64,000 nt of DNA. Origin: Alkalihalobacillus trypoxylicola (GTDB lineage Bacteria; Bacillota; Bacilli; Bacillales; Bacillaceae_D). A program made the position numbers and the translations under genes. Below the pieces are notes generated by a model. That model was not told the DNA's origin. It was given only the letters and a program-made list of their open reading frames with translations, and searched no databases. This document shows positions 18,962 through 30,726 of this stretch, in pieces; position 1 is the stretch's first letter, and each line of letters starts with the position of its first letter. The DNA lies in NCBI RefSeq assembly GCF_001590785.1, contig NZ_LTAO01000008.1, positions 1 through 64,000 of the forward strand, in the 5' to 3' direction.

Positions 18962-19211
18962 CATTTGGCAAAGAGAAGCAAGTTATTCGAGGCAACCATC
19001 GACTGAAAGATTGGAGCGTATTCCATACGTGACATGATGGAAGGAGAGCTGCTAACGAAGAAGGACGCCGCTGATCTGAGTTCAAACATTTGACAAAGAG
19101 AAGCAAGAAGCTCGAGGCAGCAACATGACCGAAAGAATGAAGCGTATCCACATACGTGAATGACGGAGGAAATGCAGCTAACAAAGAGATTCGCCGCTTA
19201 TCTGCAGTCAA
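18962..19211. repeat. Two tandem copies of a 125-bp noncoding repeat
   Basis: Copy A (18962-19086) and copy B (19087-19211) align along their length. Both start CATTTGRCAAAGAGAAGCAAG and share CGAGGCA, GAGCGTAT/AAGCGTAT, CATACGTGA, GCTAACRAAGA and CGCCGCT. The 18920-18961 segment looks like a decayed end of a third copy. The copies differ by scattered substitutions and small gaps. They lie between rsmI and abrB and raise the local GC. A 110-codon minus-strand frame across them is a by-product of the repetition. Confidence 0.8.
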
Positions 19212-19278
19212 AAAAATAGTGGAACTAGTGGAGGGGCGTTTAGAGGCTCCTCTTTAGTCTATAAGTTATGTATGAACG

Positions 19279-19308
19279 AAAAAAAAGACCCGATTAGTTA
19301 AATCGGTA
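19279..19308 (-). terminator. Intrinsic terminator of abrB (minus strand)
   Basis: Read leftwards, ACCGATT pairs with AATCGGGT across a short loop and is followed by eight Ts. It lies 11 bases past the abrB stop. Confidence 0.85.
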
Positions 19309-19318
19309 TCTTTCTATA

Positions 19319-19606
19319 TTAAGCTTCAGTTTTAGCTACATAGTCTTCTAGACTTTTAAGAATTTCTTTAGCACCCTCTGGGCTTAAGATAATTTTTCCA
19401 CCAGCGATCGAAAGGTTATCATCAGAAACCTCACCAGTGACTTGACATGTCATATTTGGCTTATACTTTTTAAGAATGATGCGATCATTATCAACGTAAA
19501 TTTCTAAAGCATCTTTTTCTGCAATATCAAGTGTACGACGTAATTCAATAGGAATTACAACACGACCTAACTCATCAACCTTACGAACAATACCTGTAGA
19601 TTTCAT
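19319..19606 (-). CDS. abrB: Transition-state regulator AbrB
   Basis: AbrB represses many stationary-phase genes, including spoVG, and is itself shut off by Spo0A~P. The 95-residue protein starts MKSTGIVRKVDELGRVVIP, the swapped-hairpin DNA-binding domain, and has the single Cys54 in MTCQVTGE. The C-terminal 45 residues form the multimerisation domain. It is read opposite to its neighbours, as in B. subtilis. The start has GGAGACG upstream on the minus strand. It is distinct from the paralogue spoVT at 42471. Confidence 0.97.
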   Translation of the reverse strand: MKSTGIVRKVDELGRVVIPIELRRTLDIAEKDALEIYVDNDRIILKKYKPNMTCQVTGEVSDDNLSIAGGKIILSPEGAKEILKSLEDYVAKTEA

Positions 19607-19811
19607 TAAAATCGTCTCCTCTCAGACTAATAAAATAGGTGTATCTGTGTGTCATTATTCGACATTTTTCTATCTACACTAAGAATACCAACGTTTCCAA
19701 AACAAGTCAATTGTTAAAACTCTGTTTCCATATACTTTTTGTGAAGATTTTATGTGAAAACATCAAAAAACCTATATATATTAGTATTTTCATAGTTGGG
19801 GGTAAATAAGT

Positions 19812-20774
19812 ATGTTGAATTTAAATGATAACTTACTAAACAAAATAAAGCAAGTAAACATGGCGTTCCGACAAAAATATAAATATACTAATAATGAAAA
19901 ATATGATATTCGACAAAATCTGATAAAATCAGACTCTGTTATTCGACAAAATACGCGGATGTCTGACAGTGAGCTTTTGGAGTTTCTAGAACATAAAAAA
20001 TTAGGGGGTGTTGATGGATCTGTGAATCAAACAAAAGGAGATCCACCTCATGTTTTGTACTTATTTCAAGCATTAGCCAAAACAACAACGGGTACTGAAT
20101 GCAGAACCTCAGATATTCATACCCCCTTATTAGAAGAACCATTGGAAGAGGATGATTTAGAAAATAAAAAGAATTTTCGCTCCCATTTGTTAGCTAAACT
20201 GGAGTTAGAGGCTGCCTATCAATTAATTGAAAAAGAAGAGCTGAGAATATTATTAATGGATGGAGCTCTGTATCATTATCGAATTGATGCACCGGAAGAA
20301 TGGGAAAAGCTAAGGGAAAAAGCCCTTGAGAAGGGGGTATTACTCGTAGGGGTTTCGGAGGAAATCACGACACAAAACCTAGTTAAGTTGACTTCCTTTT
20401 CTCGTTACGAGCAAAGCTCCTATTCCTATGACCGAGATATCTTGTTTGGTGTATTGAATCAAGGTGAATCTATTTATATAGAAGAAATACAACAAAAAGC
20501 TGGTTTGCAATCGGTATGGATGAGATTAAGTCAGGATCCTGCAATGACTAGCTTTGATGTATTAGAGGAGCAAGGGGGTTATAAAGATGAAATTACTCGC
20601 CTCCTTTTTACCCTAACTCCTGAGAGCGGAAGAGGTATCCCTTTATGGCTTGATCATATTGACCGTGAAGTACGGATTACGGATAAATTAGTAGAGGCAT
20701 TATTAGAGCAATATATTGACTCAGAATTTAGACAAAGATTTTTTAATAAAAAAAGAAATCATCGACCGTATTAA
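19812..20774 (+). CDS. nurA: NurA-family nuclease
   Basis: The 320-residue protein fits the NurA nuclease family (RNase H-like fold). Asp68 lies in GGVDGSVN, the first metal ligand motif, and Asp150 in ILLMDGALYH. Later conserved patches are LLVGVSEEI and an active-site-like C-terminal ITRLLFTLTPESGRGIPLWLDH. In archaea NurA works with the HerA translocase to resect DNA ends, and herA follows 18 bases downstream. ATG at 19812 has GTTGGGGGT upstream. B. subtilis has no gene here, as abrB and metS are adjacent. Biological role in this organism is not shown. Confidence 0.82.
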   Translation: MLNLNDNLLNKIKQVNMAFRQKYKYTNNEKYDIRQNLIKSDSVIRQNTRMSDSELLEFLEHKKLGGVDGSVNQTKGDPPHVLYLFQALAKTTTGTECRTSDIHTPLLEEPLEEDDLENKKNFRSHLLAKLELEAAYQLIEKEELRILLMDGALYHYRIDAPEEWEKLREKALEKGVLLVGVSEEITTQNLVKLTSFSRYEQSSYSYDRDILFGVLNQGESIYIEEIQQKAGLQSVWMRLSQDPAMTSFDVLEEQGGYKDEITRLLFTLTPESGRGIPLWLDHIDREVRITDKLVEALLEQYIDSEFRQRFFNKKRNHRPY

Positions 20775-20792
20775 AAAATAGGAGGAATCGCT

Positions 20793-22625
20793 ATGCAAGT
20801 TGTGGGAGTTACAACACAGCATGAGGTATATGTTGCTTCAAAAACTCATCGATTTAGAATGAATGAAATGCTTGTATTAAAGGATGAATTACTGGAGTTC
20901 CCTAAAGGAGAGGTGGTTGAAACCTTTTCTTATAATCGCTATATACCGATGGGGTTCGATAAAGGTCTAGTCGACAACCAGGTTATTAAAACGTTAGAGC
21001 AAATAGGCTATGATATCGGTGCAGATGATATTCACTTAGCAAAGGTGAGACTTTTTGAAGAAGCACCTCATCCCATTCAGACAGGCTGTCATGTTCATCA
21101 CCCTGATTTTTCAGAAATTGAATCGTTATTAGTGACAACATCAGCAGAAAAAGGAATGGTACTAGGAGAAATTAAGTCAACTGACTATGTGGAAGAGAGT
21201 TTACCACTACCATTACAGGGACTTGTGACCATCTTAGAAAAGGAGCAAGAGCGAAAGCAAAAGGGCGTCCCTTTTATTTTTGATATACGTGCTATGCAAC
21301 AGTATCCTCATATTGGAGTTTTTGGTGGTTCAGGTTCTGGGAAGTCTTTTGGACTAAGAGTCATGCTAGAGGAATTGATGAAACTATCGATACCCACGCT
21401 CGTTTTCGACCCACATTTTGAAATGGATTTTTCTGTACAACTAAACAATGGGGTAGGCAATATCGATTATAAGCAGCGCTATGAAGTGGTACAAATAGGT
21501 CGAGATGTTGGTGTGGATTTTACGGCGTTATCTACTAGGGATGTAGAAAGACTATTATCTGCCTCTGGTTCACTAACAGAGTCAATGATTAACGTTATTC
21601 AATCGATACATAAACGTAAGGATAGCTATCAATCATTTAGTGATCGAGTTGGTAATTTAGCAGAAGCGATTGAAATTGGAAAACAAAAGGTGGAATCCTA
21701 TCTTCACGATGGAGGCATGACGAGAGATGAAATGGAGAAGTATCACACATTTAAGAAATTACTAGAACAGTATGGAAGTTTACCACTTTCATCCGTAAAG
21801 GGTATTCAATGGCGCTTGTTTCGATTACAGCAGGCAGGCTTGTTTCAACAAAACATTCGAGTCATAGAACAGGCGATTCATCAAGGGAAGTTAGTGGTTG
21901 TTCAAGGTGCGGTTTGGTTGTTACAAGTGTTTTCCAGCTATGTCATAGGCTCTCTTTATAGTAAAAGGAGAAATTTTAAAGATGCGCGACTTCAACAAAA
22001 GCAGGGAGAGTTTTTCCCGCCTTTTATGATTGTAACCGATGAGGCTCATAATTTTGCCCCTAAGGGCTATGATGCACCAGCTAAATCTGTTCTTAAGGAA
22101 ATCGCTCAGGAAGGGCGGAAATATGGTGTGTTTTTAATTTTTGCTACACAAAGACCAACTTTACTTGATGAAACGATTACCGCACAGCTAAATTCAAAGT
22201 TTGTTTTTAGAACGGTAAGAGGTACCGATATTCAAACGATTAAAGAAGAAACGGATTTGACAGCAGAAGAAGGAAAACGTCTTCCTTATTTACGGTCTGG
22301 GGATGTATTCGTATCTTCTGCTATTATAGGAAGGACCATTGCGCTACGCATTCGTTTAGCTCATTCGTCTAGTCCGCATACATTAAACCCTTTTGATGAG
22401 CTGATTGAAATGAATCAAACATCAAATGAAGAAGTGCTAAAGGGGCTCCAGGAATTTTTACCTTTAACTGAAATGGATTTAATGAAAAATTTACCTGATC
22501 TTAATGCGAAGAGTAGAAAATCATGGGATGTAAATCAATGGAAAGATGAGCTCAGCCGTTTAAGCCGAGAGGGCTATCTGATTGAAAGAAAAACACCATT
22601 TGCTCATATTTATGATCGAGCTTGA
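20793..22625 (+). CDS. herA: HerA-family hexameric DNA translocase
   Basis: The 610-residue ATPase of the HerA/FtsK superfamily has an N-terminal beta-barrel-like HAS region (1-130). Walker A is GGSGSGKS at 178-185, Walker B ends in Asp416-Glu417 (MIVTDEAHNF), and IFATQRPTLLDETI and FRTVRGTDIQ follow. Near the end RLAHSSSPHTLNPFDE contributes the nucleotide-contacting tail. A C-terminal extension of about 60 residues follows. It has AGGAGG before ATG 20793 and is the partner of nurA in an obvious two-gene operon. No Mre11 or Rad50 gene is nearby. Confidence 0.88.
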   Translation: MQVVGVTTQHEVYVASKTHRFRMNEMLVLKDELLEFPKGEVVETFSYNRYIPMGFDKGLVDNQVIKTLEQIGYDIGADDIHLAKVRLFEEAPHPIQTGCHVHHPDFSEIESLLVTTSAEKGMVLGEIKSTDYVEESLPLPLQGLVTILEKEQERKQKGVPFIFDIRAMQQYPHIGVFGGSGSGKSFGLRVMLEELMKLSIPTLVFDPHFEMDFSVQLNNGVGNIDYKQRYEVVQIGRDVGVDFTALSTRDVERLLSASGSLTESMINVIQSIHKRKDSYQSFSDRVGNLAEAIEIGKQKVESYLHDGGMTRDEMEKYHTFKKLLEQYGSLPLSSVKGIQWRLFRLQQAGLFQQNIRVIEQAIHQGKLVVVQGAVWLLQVFSSYVIGSLYSKRRNFKDARLQQKQGEFFPPFMIVTDEAHNFAPKGYDAPAKSVLKEIAQEGRKYGVFLIFATQRPTLLDETITAQLNSKFVFRTVRGTDIQTIKEETDLTAEEGKRLPYLRSGDVFVSSAIIGRTIALRIRLAHSSSPHTLNPFDELIEMNQTSNEEVLKGLQEFLPLTEMDLMKNLPDLNAKSRKSWDVNQWKDELSRLSREGYLIERKTPFAHIYDRA

Positions 22626-22689
22626 CAGTATGATACGTAATTCGGTATATTTTGGTTAGAAATGTGAAATAAATGATGATATATTTGTA

Positions 22690-22963
22690 TTTCCGATGAA
22701 GAGATGAGTAAAGTCGTTCATTTATAGGTAGCTTCTGCTATGTAGAGAGCTGGGGTAGCTGGAAACCAGTATAAATTTGGACACTAGAAGATGGTCTCGG
22801 GAGGAATTTGCATTCGAGTGACCTAATTGGCATAAGGGTGTGACGTTGCTGGCGTTAACAGTTGTCTATGACTAATGAGCCTTTCTTTCTAATGAAGGAA
22901 GGGGAATTTGGGTGGTACCACGTGAGTTCAGCTCTCGTCCCATGGTGGATGAGGGCTTTTTGT
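22690..22963 (+). promoter_or_regulatory. T-box leader of metS
   Basis: The leader has the Stem I signature GAGAGCTGGGGTAGCTGGAAACCAG (in two parts, 22745-22769), a possible Met specifier codon ATG at 22791-22793 in AGAAGATGGTC, and the highly conserved T-box GGTGGTACCACG at 22911-22922. A terminator hairpin at 22930-22957 is followed by five Ts. Uncharged tRNA-Met should favour the antiterminator and allow metS expression. The rest of the 22626-23150 gap shows nothing else clear. Confidence 0.88.
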
Positions 22964-23147
22964 ATGGTAAAGAAAAGTGCTAATGACAGATGTAACTAAC
23001 AGCCAATGAATAAAGCGGTTCCCTTATGGAAGCTACCTTATTAGGAATAGGTGCAGCTGTACTATTTTTAAAGCAGCCTTTCTATTATCTTTTGTTTACA
23101 ATGCCACATAGAAACAATCTTGAAAAACATTTAAATGGAGGAATTGA

Positions 23148-25145
<1,998 letters not shown>

Positions 25146-25163
25146 TTGTAATCAAAATTTAAA

Positions 25164-25200
25164 AATAGAGAGAAGGATGCTCTTCTCTCTATTGCTATTT
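25164..25200 (+). terminator. Intrinsic terminator after metS
   Basis: AATAGAGAGAAG at 25164-25175 pairs perfectly with CTTCTCTCTATT at 25182-25193; T-rich sequence follows. Confidence 0.85.
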
Positions 25201-25230
25201 TAAAATAACAAATACAAGGAAGTGTAATTC

Positions 25231-25998
25231 ATGTTGTTTGATACTCATGTTCATTTAAATGCCGATCAATTCGAGGATGATTTGGAGGAAGTACTCCAAA
25301 AAGCAAGGTCAGCTAAGGTAAAAGAAATGGTCGTAGTCGGTTTTGATGAAAAAACGATCAAGAAGGCATTAAAATTAGTAGAAAACAATGATAACCTTTA
25401 TGCTGCTGTAGGATGGCACCCTGTAGATGCGGTAGATATGACAGAAGACCATTTAACATGGTTAGAGGAGCTCTCTCAACACCCCAAGGTTGTGGCTCTT
25501 GGCGAGATGGGATTAGATTATCATTGGGATAAATCACCAAAGGATGTTCAAAAAGAAGTATTTCGTAAACAAATTCGTTTAGCTAAAAAGGTAAATTTAC
25601 CGATTATCATTCATAATCGAGATGCTGACCAAGACGTTGTTGATATTCTAAAAGAAGAAGAAGCCAGTGAAGTCGGTGGTATCATGCATTGCTTTGGTGG
25701 AAGCGTGGAAATAGCGCAACAATGCTTAGATATGAACTTTTATATATCATTAGGTGGTCCTGTTACATTTAAGAATGCGAAGAGACCTAAGCAAGTAGCT
25801 AAAGAAATTCCATTAGATAAGCTTTTAATAGAAACAGACTGTCCTTACTTAGCTCCTCATCCTTATAGAGGAAAAAGGAATGAGCCTGCCTATGTCGAAT
25901 TAGTAGCAAAGGAAATTGCCGATTTAAGAGGAATGACTTTCGAAGAAGTAGCTAAAACGACGAGCCAAAACGCAAAAAAGCTATTTAGATTGAACTAA
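25231..25998 (+). CDS. tatD: TatD-family metal-dependent DNase (YabD)
   Basis: This is a 255-residue TIM-barrel hydrolase with the metal-binding DTHVHLNADQF at the N-terminus, GEMGLDYHWD, IIHNRDAD, GIMHCFGGS and LLIETDCPYLAPHPYRG. The set of His, Glu and Asp ligands is complete. TatD proteins act as DNA exonucleases or quality-control nucleases. It follows the metS terminator, with an AAGGAAGTG ribosome site. Confidence 0.95.
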   Translation: MLFDTHVHLNADQFEDDLEEVLQKARSAKVKEMVVVGFDEKTIKKALKLVENNDNLYAAVGWHPVDAVDMTEDHLTWLEELSQHPKVVALGEMGLDYHWDKSPKDVQKEVFRKQIRLAKKVNLPIIIHNRDADQDVVDILKEEEASEVGGIMHCFGGSVEIAQQCLDMNFYISLGGPVTFKNAKRPKQVAKEIPLDKLLIETDCPYLAPHPYRGKRNEPAYVELVAKEIADLRGMTFEEVAKTTSQNAKKLFRLN

Positions 25999-26097
25999 AT
26001 AACGAGAGAGTATTTACCTTATATTTCCTTTTATATCCTGAAAATGGATTGTTACAAATATTACATCTTGTTTACATTTTGGCAAATTGTGTAGAGG

Positions 26098-26231
26098 GAC
26101 AGAAGCATTAAAACACAGGGTATAGGTGACTTTATGTCGTAATATGTAAATGCCTGTCCGAGGCTGATAGAATTCGCTTTTGTTCTACAAAACTATTTCA
26201 AGGCATACAGTGTCTCTGTCGATATTTTTTT
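26098..26231 (+). ncRNA. Possible structured leader or small RNA between tatD and yabE
   Basis: GACAGA at 26098-26103 can pair with TCTGTC at 26215-26220, and ATGCCT at 26150-26155 with AGGCAT at 26201-26206. A rival helix forms between ACAGG (26115-26119) and CCTGT (26153-26157), and a T7 run follows at 26225. Mutually exclusive helices before a T-run resemble an attenuator or riboswitch. No known class is recognised, and the upstream promoter is weak. The rest of the 25999-26354 gap holds the yabE promoter. Confidence 0.25.
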
Positions 26232-26295
26232 ATTTCGTTTGCTTGCGTTTTCATAGATAATGAACTCAATGCGGCGGAGACTAAAAAATATAAAG

Positions 26296-26325
26296 TTGAC
26301 AAAAGAGGAGGTCAGTGTTTATAAT
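26296..26325 (+). promoter_or_regulatory. Sigma-A promoter of yabE
   Basis: A consensus -35 TTGACA (26296-26301), an 18-base spacer and a consensus -10 TATAAT (26320-26325) end 29 bases before the yabE start codon. Confidence 0.82.
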
Positions 26326-26354
26326 TCGGACGTTGAGAGAGAGGAGTTTATGAC

Positions 26355-27608
26355 ATGGAAGCAAACCTGCGTAATCTTCTACCTGAATCATTTTCTGGTA
26401 AGAGATTAATCATCTCCGTCATTAGTCTCATTCTCTTCGTTGGCGTAATTATTTACGCTGTATACGAGGTGACGAAGGCCACGGTTGTTGTTAGCATAGA
26501 TGGGGAAGAAGAAACGATTATCACTCATGCTAATACAATTGCTGATTTGATGATGGAGCAAGATTGGGAAGTCCAAGAACATGATTTAATTGAACCTGCC
26601 CTTGATACGAATATTGATGGAGATATGAGCATCGTTTGGAAACAAGCGAAAGAAGTAACGTTAACCATTGATGGCAAAGAAGAGCAAGTTTGGACGACTG
26701 AAGATACAATAGAACAACTTCTACAAAATTTAGATATAGCATACACAGAACACGACTTGATAGAACCATCGCTATCAACGCCGATTTCAAATAAGCAGCA
26801 AATAAACTATGAGTCTGCCTTCTTGGTAGATTTAACGAGTGACGGTGAACAACAAGAGTTTTGGACAACTTCGACGACTGTCGCTGACTTTTTAGAAAAT
26901 GCAAACGTATCTTTAGGGGAGCTTGACCGAGTTGAGCCAGCACTTGAGGAAAAGTTAGATAATGAAGCACAAGTTAAGGTTGTGCGGGTAGAAAAAGTCA
27001 CCGATGTGGTGGAAGAAAATGTAGCTTTCGGAACAGTAACGCAAAAGGATGACGACCTCGAAAGTGGCAAGGAGCAAGTTGTTGCTCAAGGAGAAGAAGG
27101 AAAAGTTGCAAAGCACTTTGAAGTGGTATTTGAAGATGGAGAAGAGGTTTCTCGAGAGCTGATAAAAACAGAAACTGTTAAAGAAAGCTCTGATCGAATT
27201 GTGGCTGTTGGAACAAAGCAAGAGCCTGTTCAAGTAGCCAGCAGAAGCTCAAAGCCATCTAACCAAAGCCAAAAGTCAGAACCTAAACAAACAAGCGGTC
27301 AAAATGAAAGCTCATCAAAAAGAACGCTGACAGTTACAGCAACAGCGTATACGGCAGGCTGTAACGGTTGTAGTGGTGTGACGGCAACTGGAATTAATTT
27401 AAAGGCAAATCCGAATATGAAGGTCATTGCGGTTGATCCTAATGTTATTCCTTTAGGTAGTAGAGTTGAAGTAGAGGGATACGGAACAGCGATAGCAGGA
27501 GATACCGGTGGCTCGATTAATGGTAATAAAATAGATGTTCACGTTCCTACTAAAGCGGAAGCAAACCGTTGGGGAAGGAAGCAAGTGAAGGTAACGATTT
27601 TAGATTAA
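26355..27608 (+). CDS. yabE: YabE: DUF348-G5-3D cell-wall protein (Rpf/Sps-like)
   Basis: The 417-residue exported wall protein has a membrane anchor at about 19-38 and three DUF348 repeats between about 45 and 205, each with a DGEE/DGKE...T start and an HDLIEPALD-like end. A G5 domain follows (about 205-285), then a Ser/Gln/Lys linker and a C-terminal 3D domain (about 325-417) with TATAYTAGCNGC and AGDTGGSI...DVH. The three Asp of the 3D domain suggest peptidoglycan-cleaving activity, as in resuscitation-promoting factor relatives. A terminator follows at 27628-27661. Confidence 0.93.
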   Translation: MEANLRNLLPESFSGKRLIISVISLILFVGVIIYAVYEVTKATVVVSIDGEEETIITHANTIADLMMEQDWEVQEHDLIEPALDTNIDGDMSIVWKQAKEVTLTIDGKEEQVWTTEDTIEQLLQNLDIAYTEHDLIEPSLSTPISNKQQINYESAFLVDLTSDGEQQEFWTTSTTVADFLENANVSLGELDRVEPALEEKLDNEAQVKVVRVEKVTDVVEENVAFGTVTQKDDDLESGKEQVVAQGEEGKVAKHFEVVFEDGEEVSRELIKTETVKESSDRIVAVGTKQEPVQVASRSSKPSNQSQKSEPKQTSGQNESSSKRTLTVTATAYTAGCNGCSGVTATGINLKANPNMKVIAVDPNVIPLGSRVEVEGYGTAIAGDTGGSINGNKIDVHVPTKAEANRWGRKQVKVTILD

Positions 27609-27627
27609 TGCTGATTGTAAAATAAAT

Positions 27628-27661
27628 CCCGTTAGCTAACCTTTGGCTGACGGGTTTTTTG
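27628..27661 (+). terminator. Intrinsic terminator after yabE
   Basis: CCCGTTAGCT at 27628-27637 pairs with GGCTGACGGG at 27645-27654 (two G-U pairs), followed by six Ts. Confidence 0.88.
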
Positions 27662-27781
27662 TTTTTGGATCGTAATGATACGACCAAGAGAAGTCTGTAT
27701 GAGGATTCGCATTTTTATTTAGAGAAGTGGTAAAATAAAGAGGGGAAAGAAGAGTAGTTAATGGTTAAAGAGGAGTAAACA

Positions 27782-29217
<1,436 letters not shown>

Positions 29218-29249
29218 TCCTCACCTTTTTTCCTAATTTAAAACAGAAT

Positions 29250-29278
29250 CACAGAAGTTCTTCTTCTCACATAGTTTA
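29250..29278 (+). promoter_or_regulatory. Candidate sigma-K promoter of yabG
   Basis: CAC at 29250-29252, a 17-base spacer and CATAGTTTA at 29270-29278 match the sigma-K pattern AC-N16/17-CATANNNTA. yabG is a late mother-cell gene in B. subtilis, consistent with this. Confidence 0.6.
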
Positions 29279-29300
29279 TTGAGAAGAGGGAGGCGTATCG

Positions 29301-30170
29301 ATGAAAATACAAGTAGGAGATATTGTAGCCCGTCATTCCTATCAATGTGACATGTTTTTTAGAGTCATGAAGCTTCAGGATACGATAGCAGAGCTTGCGG
29401 GGGAAGATATGCGGTTACTTGCAGATGCTCCTTTAAAGGATTTGAAGCTTGTAACAGAGCAAGAGCGAACTAGAAAAAGAGAGCAGATAAAAGAAGTGGA
29501 AGACAAATCTTATCGCCTTTTTCGTCAAGATGCCAAATTAATGAAGCAAAGAAATGAATATGAAGGCTCCGATAGCTATTCTTCAGAACCAGCTTATTTC
29601 GAAATGAGAGGGCGGGTGCTTCATCTAGATGGTGATAGCTTTTATTTAAGAAAGTGTACGGACCTCTACCAAAAATTGGGCATTCCTGTATATGGCGTTC
29701 ATCTACAGGAAAAAGAAATGCCAGAACAGTTAGAATCGTTGTTAGAAATGGTTCAACCAGATATATTGGTCGTTACTGGACATGATGCTTACGTCAAATC
29801 AAAAGGTGATGAAGAAGAGGTAAGAGCATATAGACATACAAAATATTTTGCTGAGTGTGTAAGAATTGCTAGGAAATACTGCCCGCATCGGGACCAGCTC
29901 GTTATTTTTGCCGGTGCATGCCAATCTCATTTTGAAACACTCATTAAAGCAGGAGCTAATTTTGCTAGCTCTCCAGAAAGAATCAACATCCATGCTCTTG
30001 ATCCAGTATATATTGTTGCAAAAGTAAGTATGACGTCTTTTATGGAGCGTGTTAGCTTATGGGACGTCATTCGTAATACGATAACAGGTGATAAAGGCTT
30101 AGGAGGCATCGAGACCTGTGGGGCCATGAGAATAGGATTGCCCTATATCGATAGAAGAAAATCAAAATGA
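29301..30170 (+). CDS. yabG: Spore coat protease YabG
   Basis: YabG processes several coat proteins and enables their cross-linking during late sporulation. The 289-residue product has the family core: an SH3-like start (VGDIVARHSYQCDMFFRV), GRVLHLDGDSFYLRKC, PDILVVTGHDAY, and a Cys/His-containing VIFAGACQSHFETLIKAG. The conserved end reads GGIETCGAMRIGLPY. It stands alone between a sigma-K-type promoter and a terminator. Confidence 0.95.
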   Translation: MKIQVGDIVARHSYQCDMFFRVMKLQDTIAELAGEDMRLLADAPLKDLKLVTEQERTRKREQIKEVEDKSYRLFRQDAKLMKQRNEYEGSDSYSSEPAYFEMRGRVLHLDGDSFYLRKCTDLYQKLGIPVYGVHLQEKEMPEQLESLLEMVQPDILVVTGHDAYVKSKGDEEEVRAYRHTKYFAECVRIARKYCPHRDQLVIFAGACQSHFETLIKAGANFASSPERINIHALDPVYIVAKVSMTSFMERVSLWDVIRNTITGDKGLGGIETCGAMRIGLPYIDRRKSK

Positions 30171-30205
30171 GTCATCCTACATAAAAGTATGGATGGCTTT
30201 TTTAC
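30171..30205 (+). terminator. Intrinsic terminator after yabG
   Basis: CATCCTAC at about 30173 pairs with GTATGGATG across ATAAAA, followed by six Ts. Confidence 0.8.
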
Positions 30206-30313
30206 TTGTAAACGTATAAAAGTAAAAACCATACATAATTTTCAAATTTTAAGACAAAATAGACGAATAGAAGTCATAAATTTAAATTTTACTGCCGTTT
30301 TAAAATAAACTTA

Positions 30314-30383
30314 TTGACAAGGTTCTAGTCCAATTGATATAATTTAAAATTTATTTGACTTTTTTTGTAGGATCGTGTAAAAT
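30314..30383 (+). promoter_or_regulatory. Two tandem sigma-A promoters of veg
   Basis: The distal promoter is TTGACA (30314-30319), 18 bases, TATAAT (30338-30343). The proximal one is TTGACT (30355-30360), 17 bases, TAAAAT (30378-30383), and it has the AT-rich upstream tract (AATTTAAAATTTATT) known from the very strong Pveg. The pair implies high vegetative expression. Confidence 0.82.
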
Positions 30384-30410
30384 AATATCTGAGTGAGGTG
30401 GGGTGTACAG

Positions 30411-30674
30411 ATGGGAAAAACTTTAGTAGACATCAAACGAGCTTTAGATGCAAATGTCGGAAAGAGAATCACAATTAAGGCAAATGGTGGTCGTCGAAAA
30501 ACGATGGAACGGTCTGGTCTTCTTGAGGAAACATATCCTTCAGTGTTCATCGTAAAATTAGATGAACAACAAAATGCGTTTGAACGTGTTTCATATAGCT
30601 ATGCAGATGTATTGACGGAATCTGTTGAGCTTATGTTTTGTGAAGAAGGCGAAAGTGGAGTTATAAAAGCATAA
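30411..30674 (+). CDS. veg: Veg protein
   Basis: This is an 87-residue protein matching B. subtilis Veg, which promotes biofilm matrix formation by counteracting SinR. It starts [19 protein letters not shown] and continues [21 protein letters not shown] and [21 protein letters not shown] 30411 is chosen because it restores the family N-terminus; an in-frame ATG 18 bases upstream overlaps the ribosome site region. It is preceded by very strong promoters. Confidence 0.95.
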   Translation: MGKTLVDIKRALDANVGKRITIKANGGRRKTMERSGLLEETYPSVFIVKLDEQQNAFERVSYSYADVLTESVELMFCEEGESGVIKA

Positions 30675-30687
30675 AGTGCATCACACA

Positions 30688-30726
30688 ATGACTTCTTGCC
30701 AAGAACAGGAAGTCATATTTTTTTTG
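30688..30726 (+). terminator. Intrinsic terminator after veg
   Basis: ATGACTTC at 30688-30695 pairs with GAAGTCAT at 30709-30716, followed by a T-run from 30718. Its right arm overlaps the -35 of the next promoter. Confidence 0.85.

Noticed and set aside
18879-19211. 110-codon minus-strand open frame across the tandem repeat
   Set aside because: Its peptide repeats in step with the DNA repeat, it has no ribosome site or recognisable domain, and it ends inside the rsmI tail.
26040-26300. c-di-AMP (ydaO-type) riboswitch upstream of yabE
   Set aside because: Such riboswitches can precede wall-hydrolase genes, but the conserved purine-rich core sequences are absent here.
26530-26970. Long minus-strand frames inside yabE
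   Set aside because: They mirror the acidic, repetitive DUF348/G5 coding sequence. An antisense RNA is possible, but no coding signal is visible.
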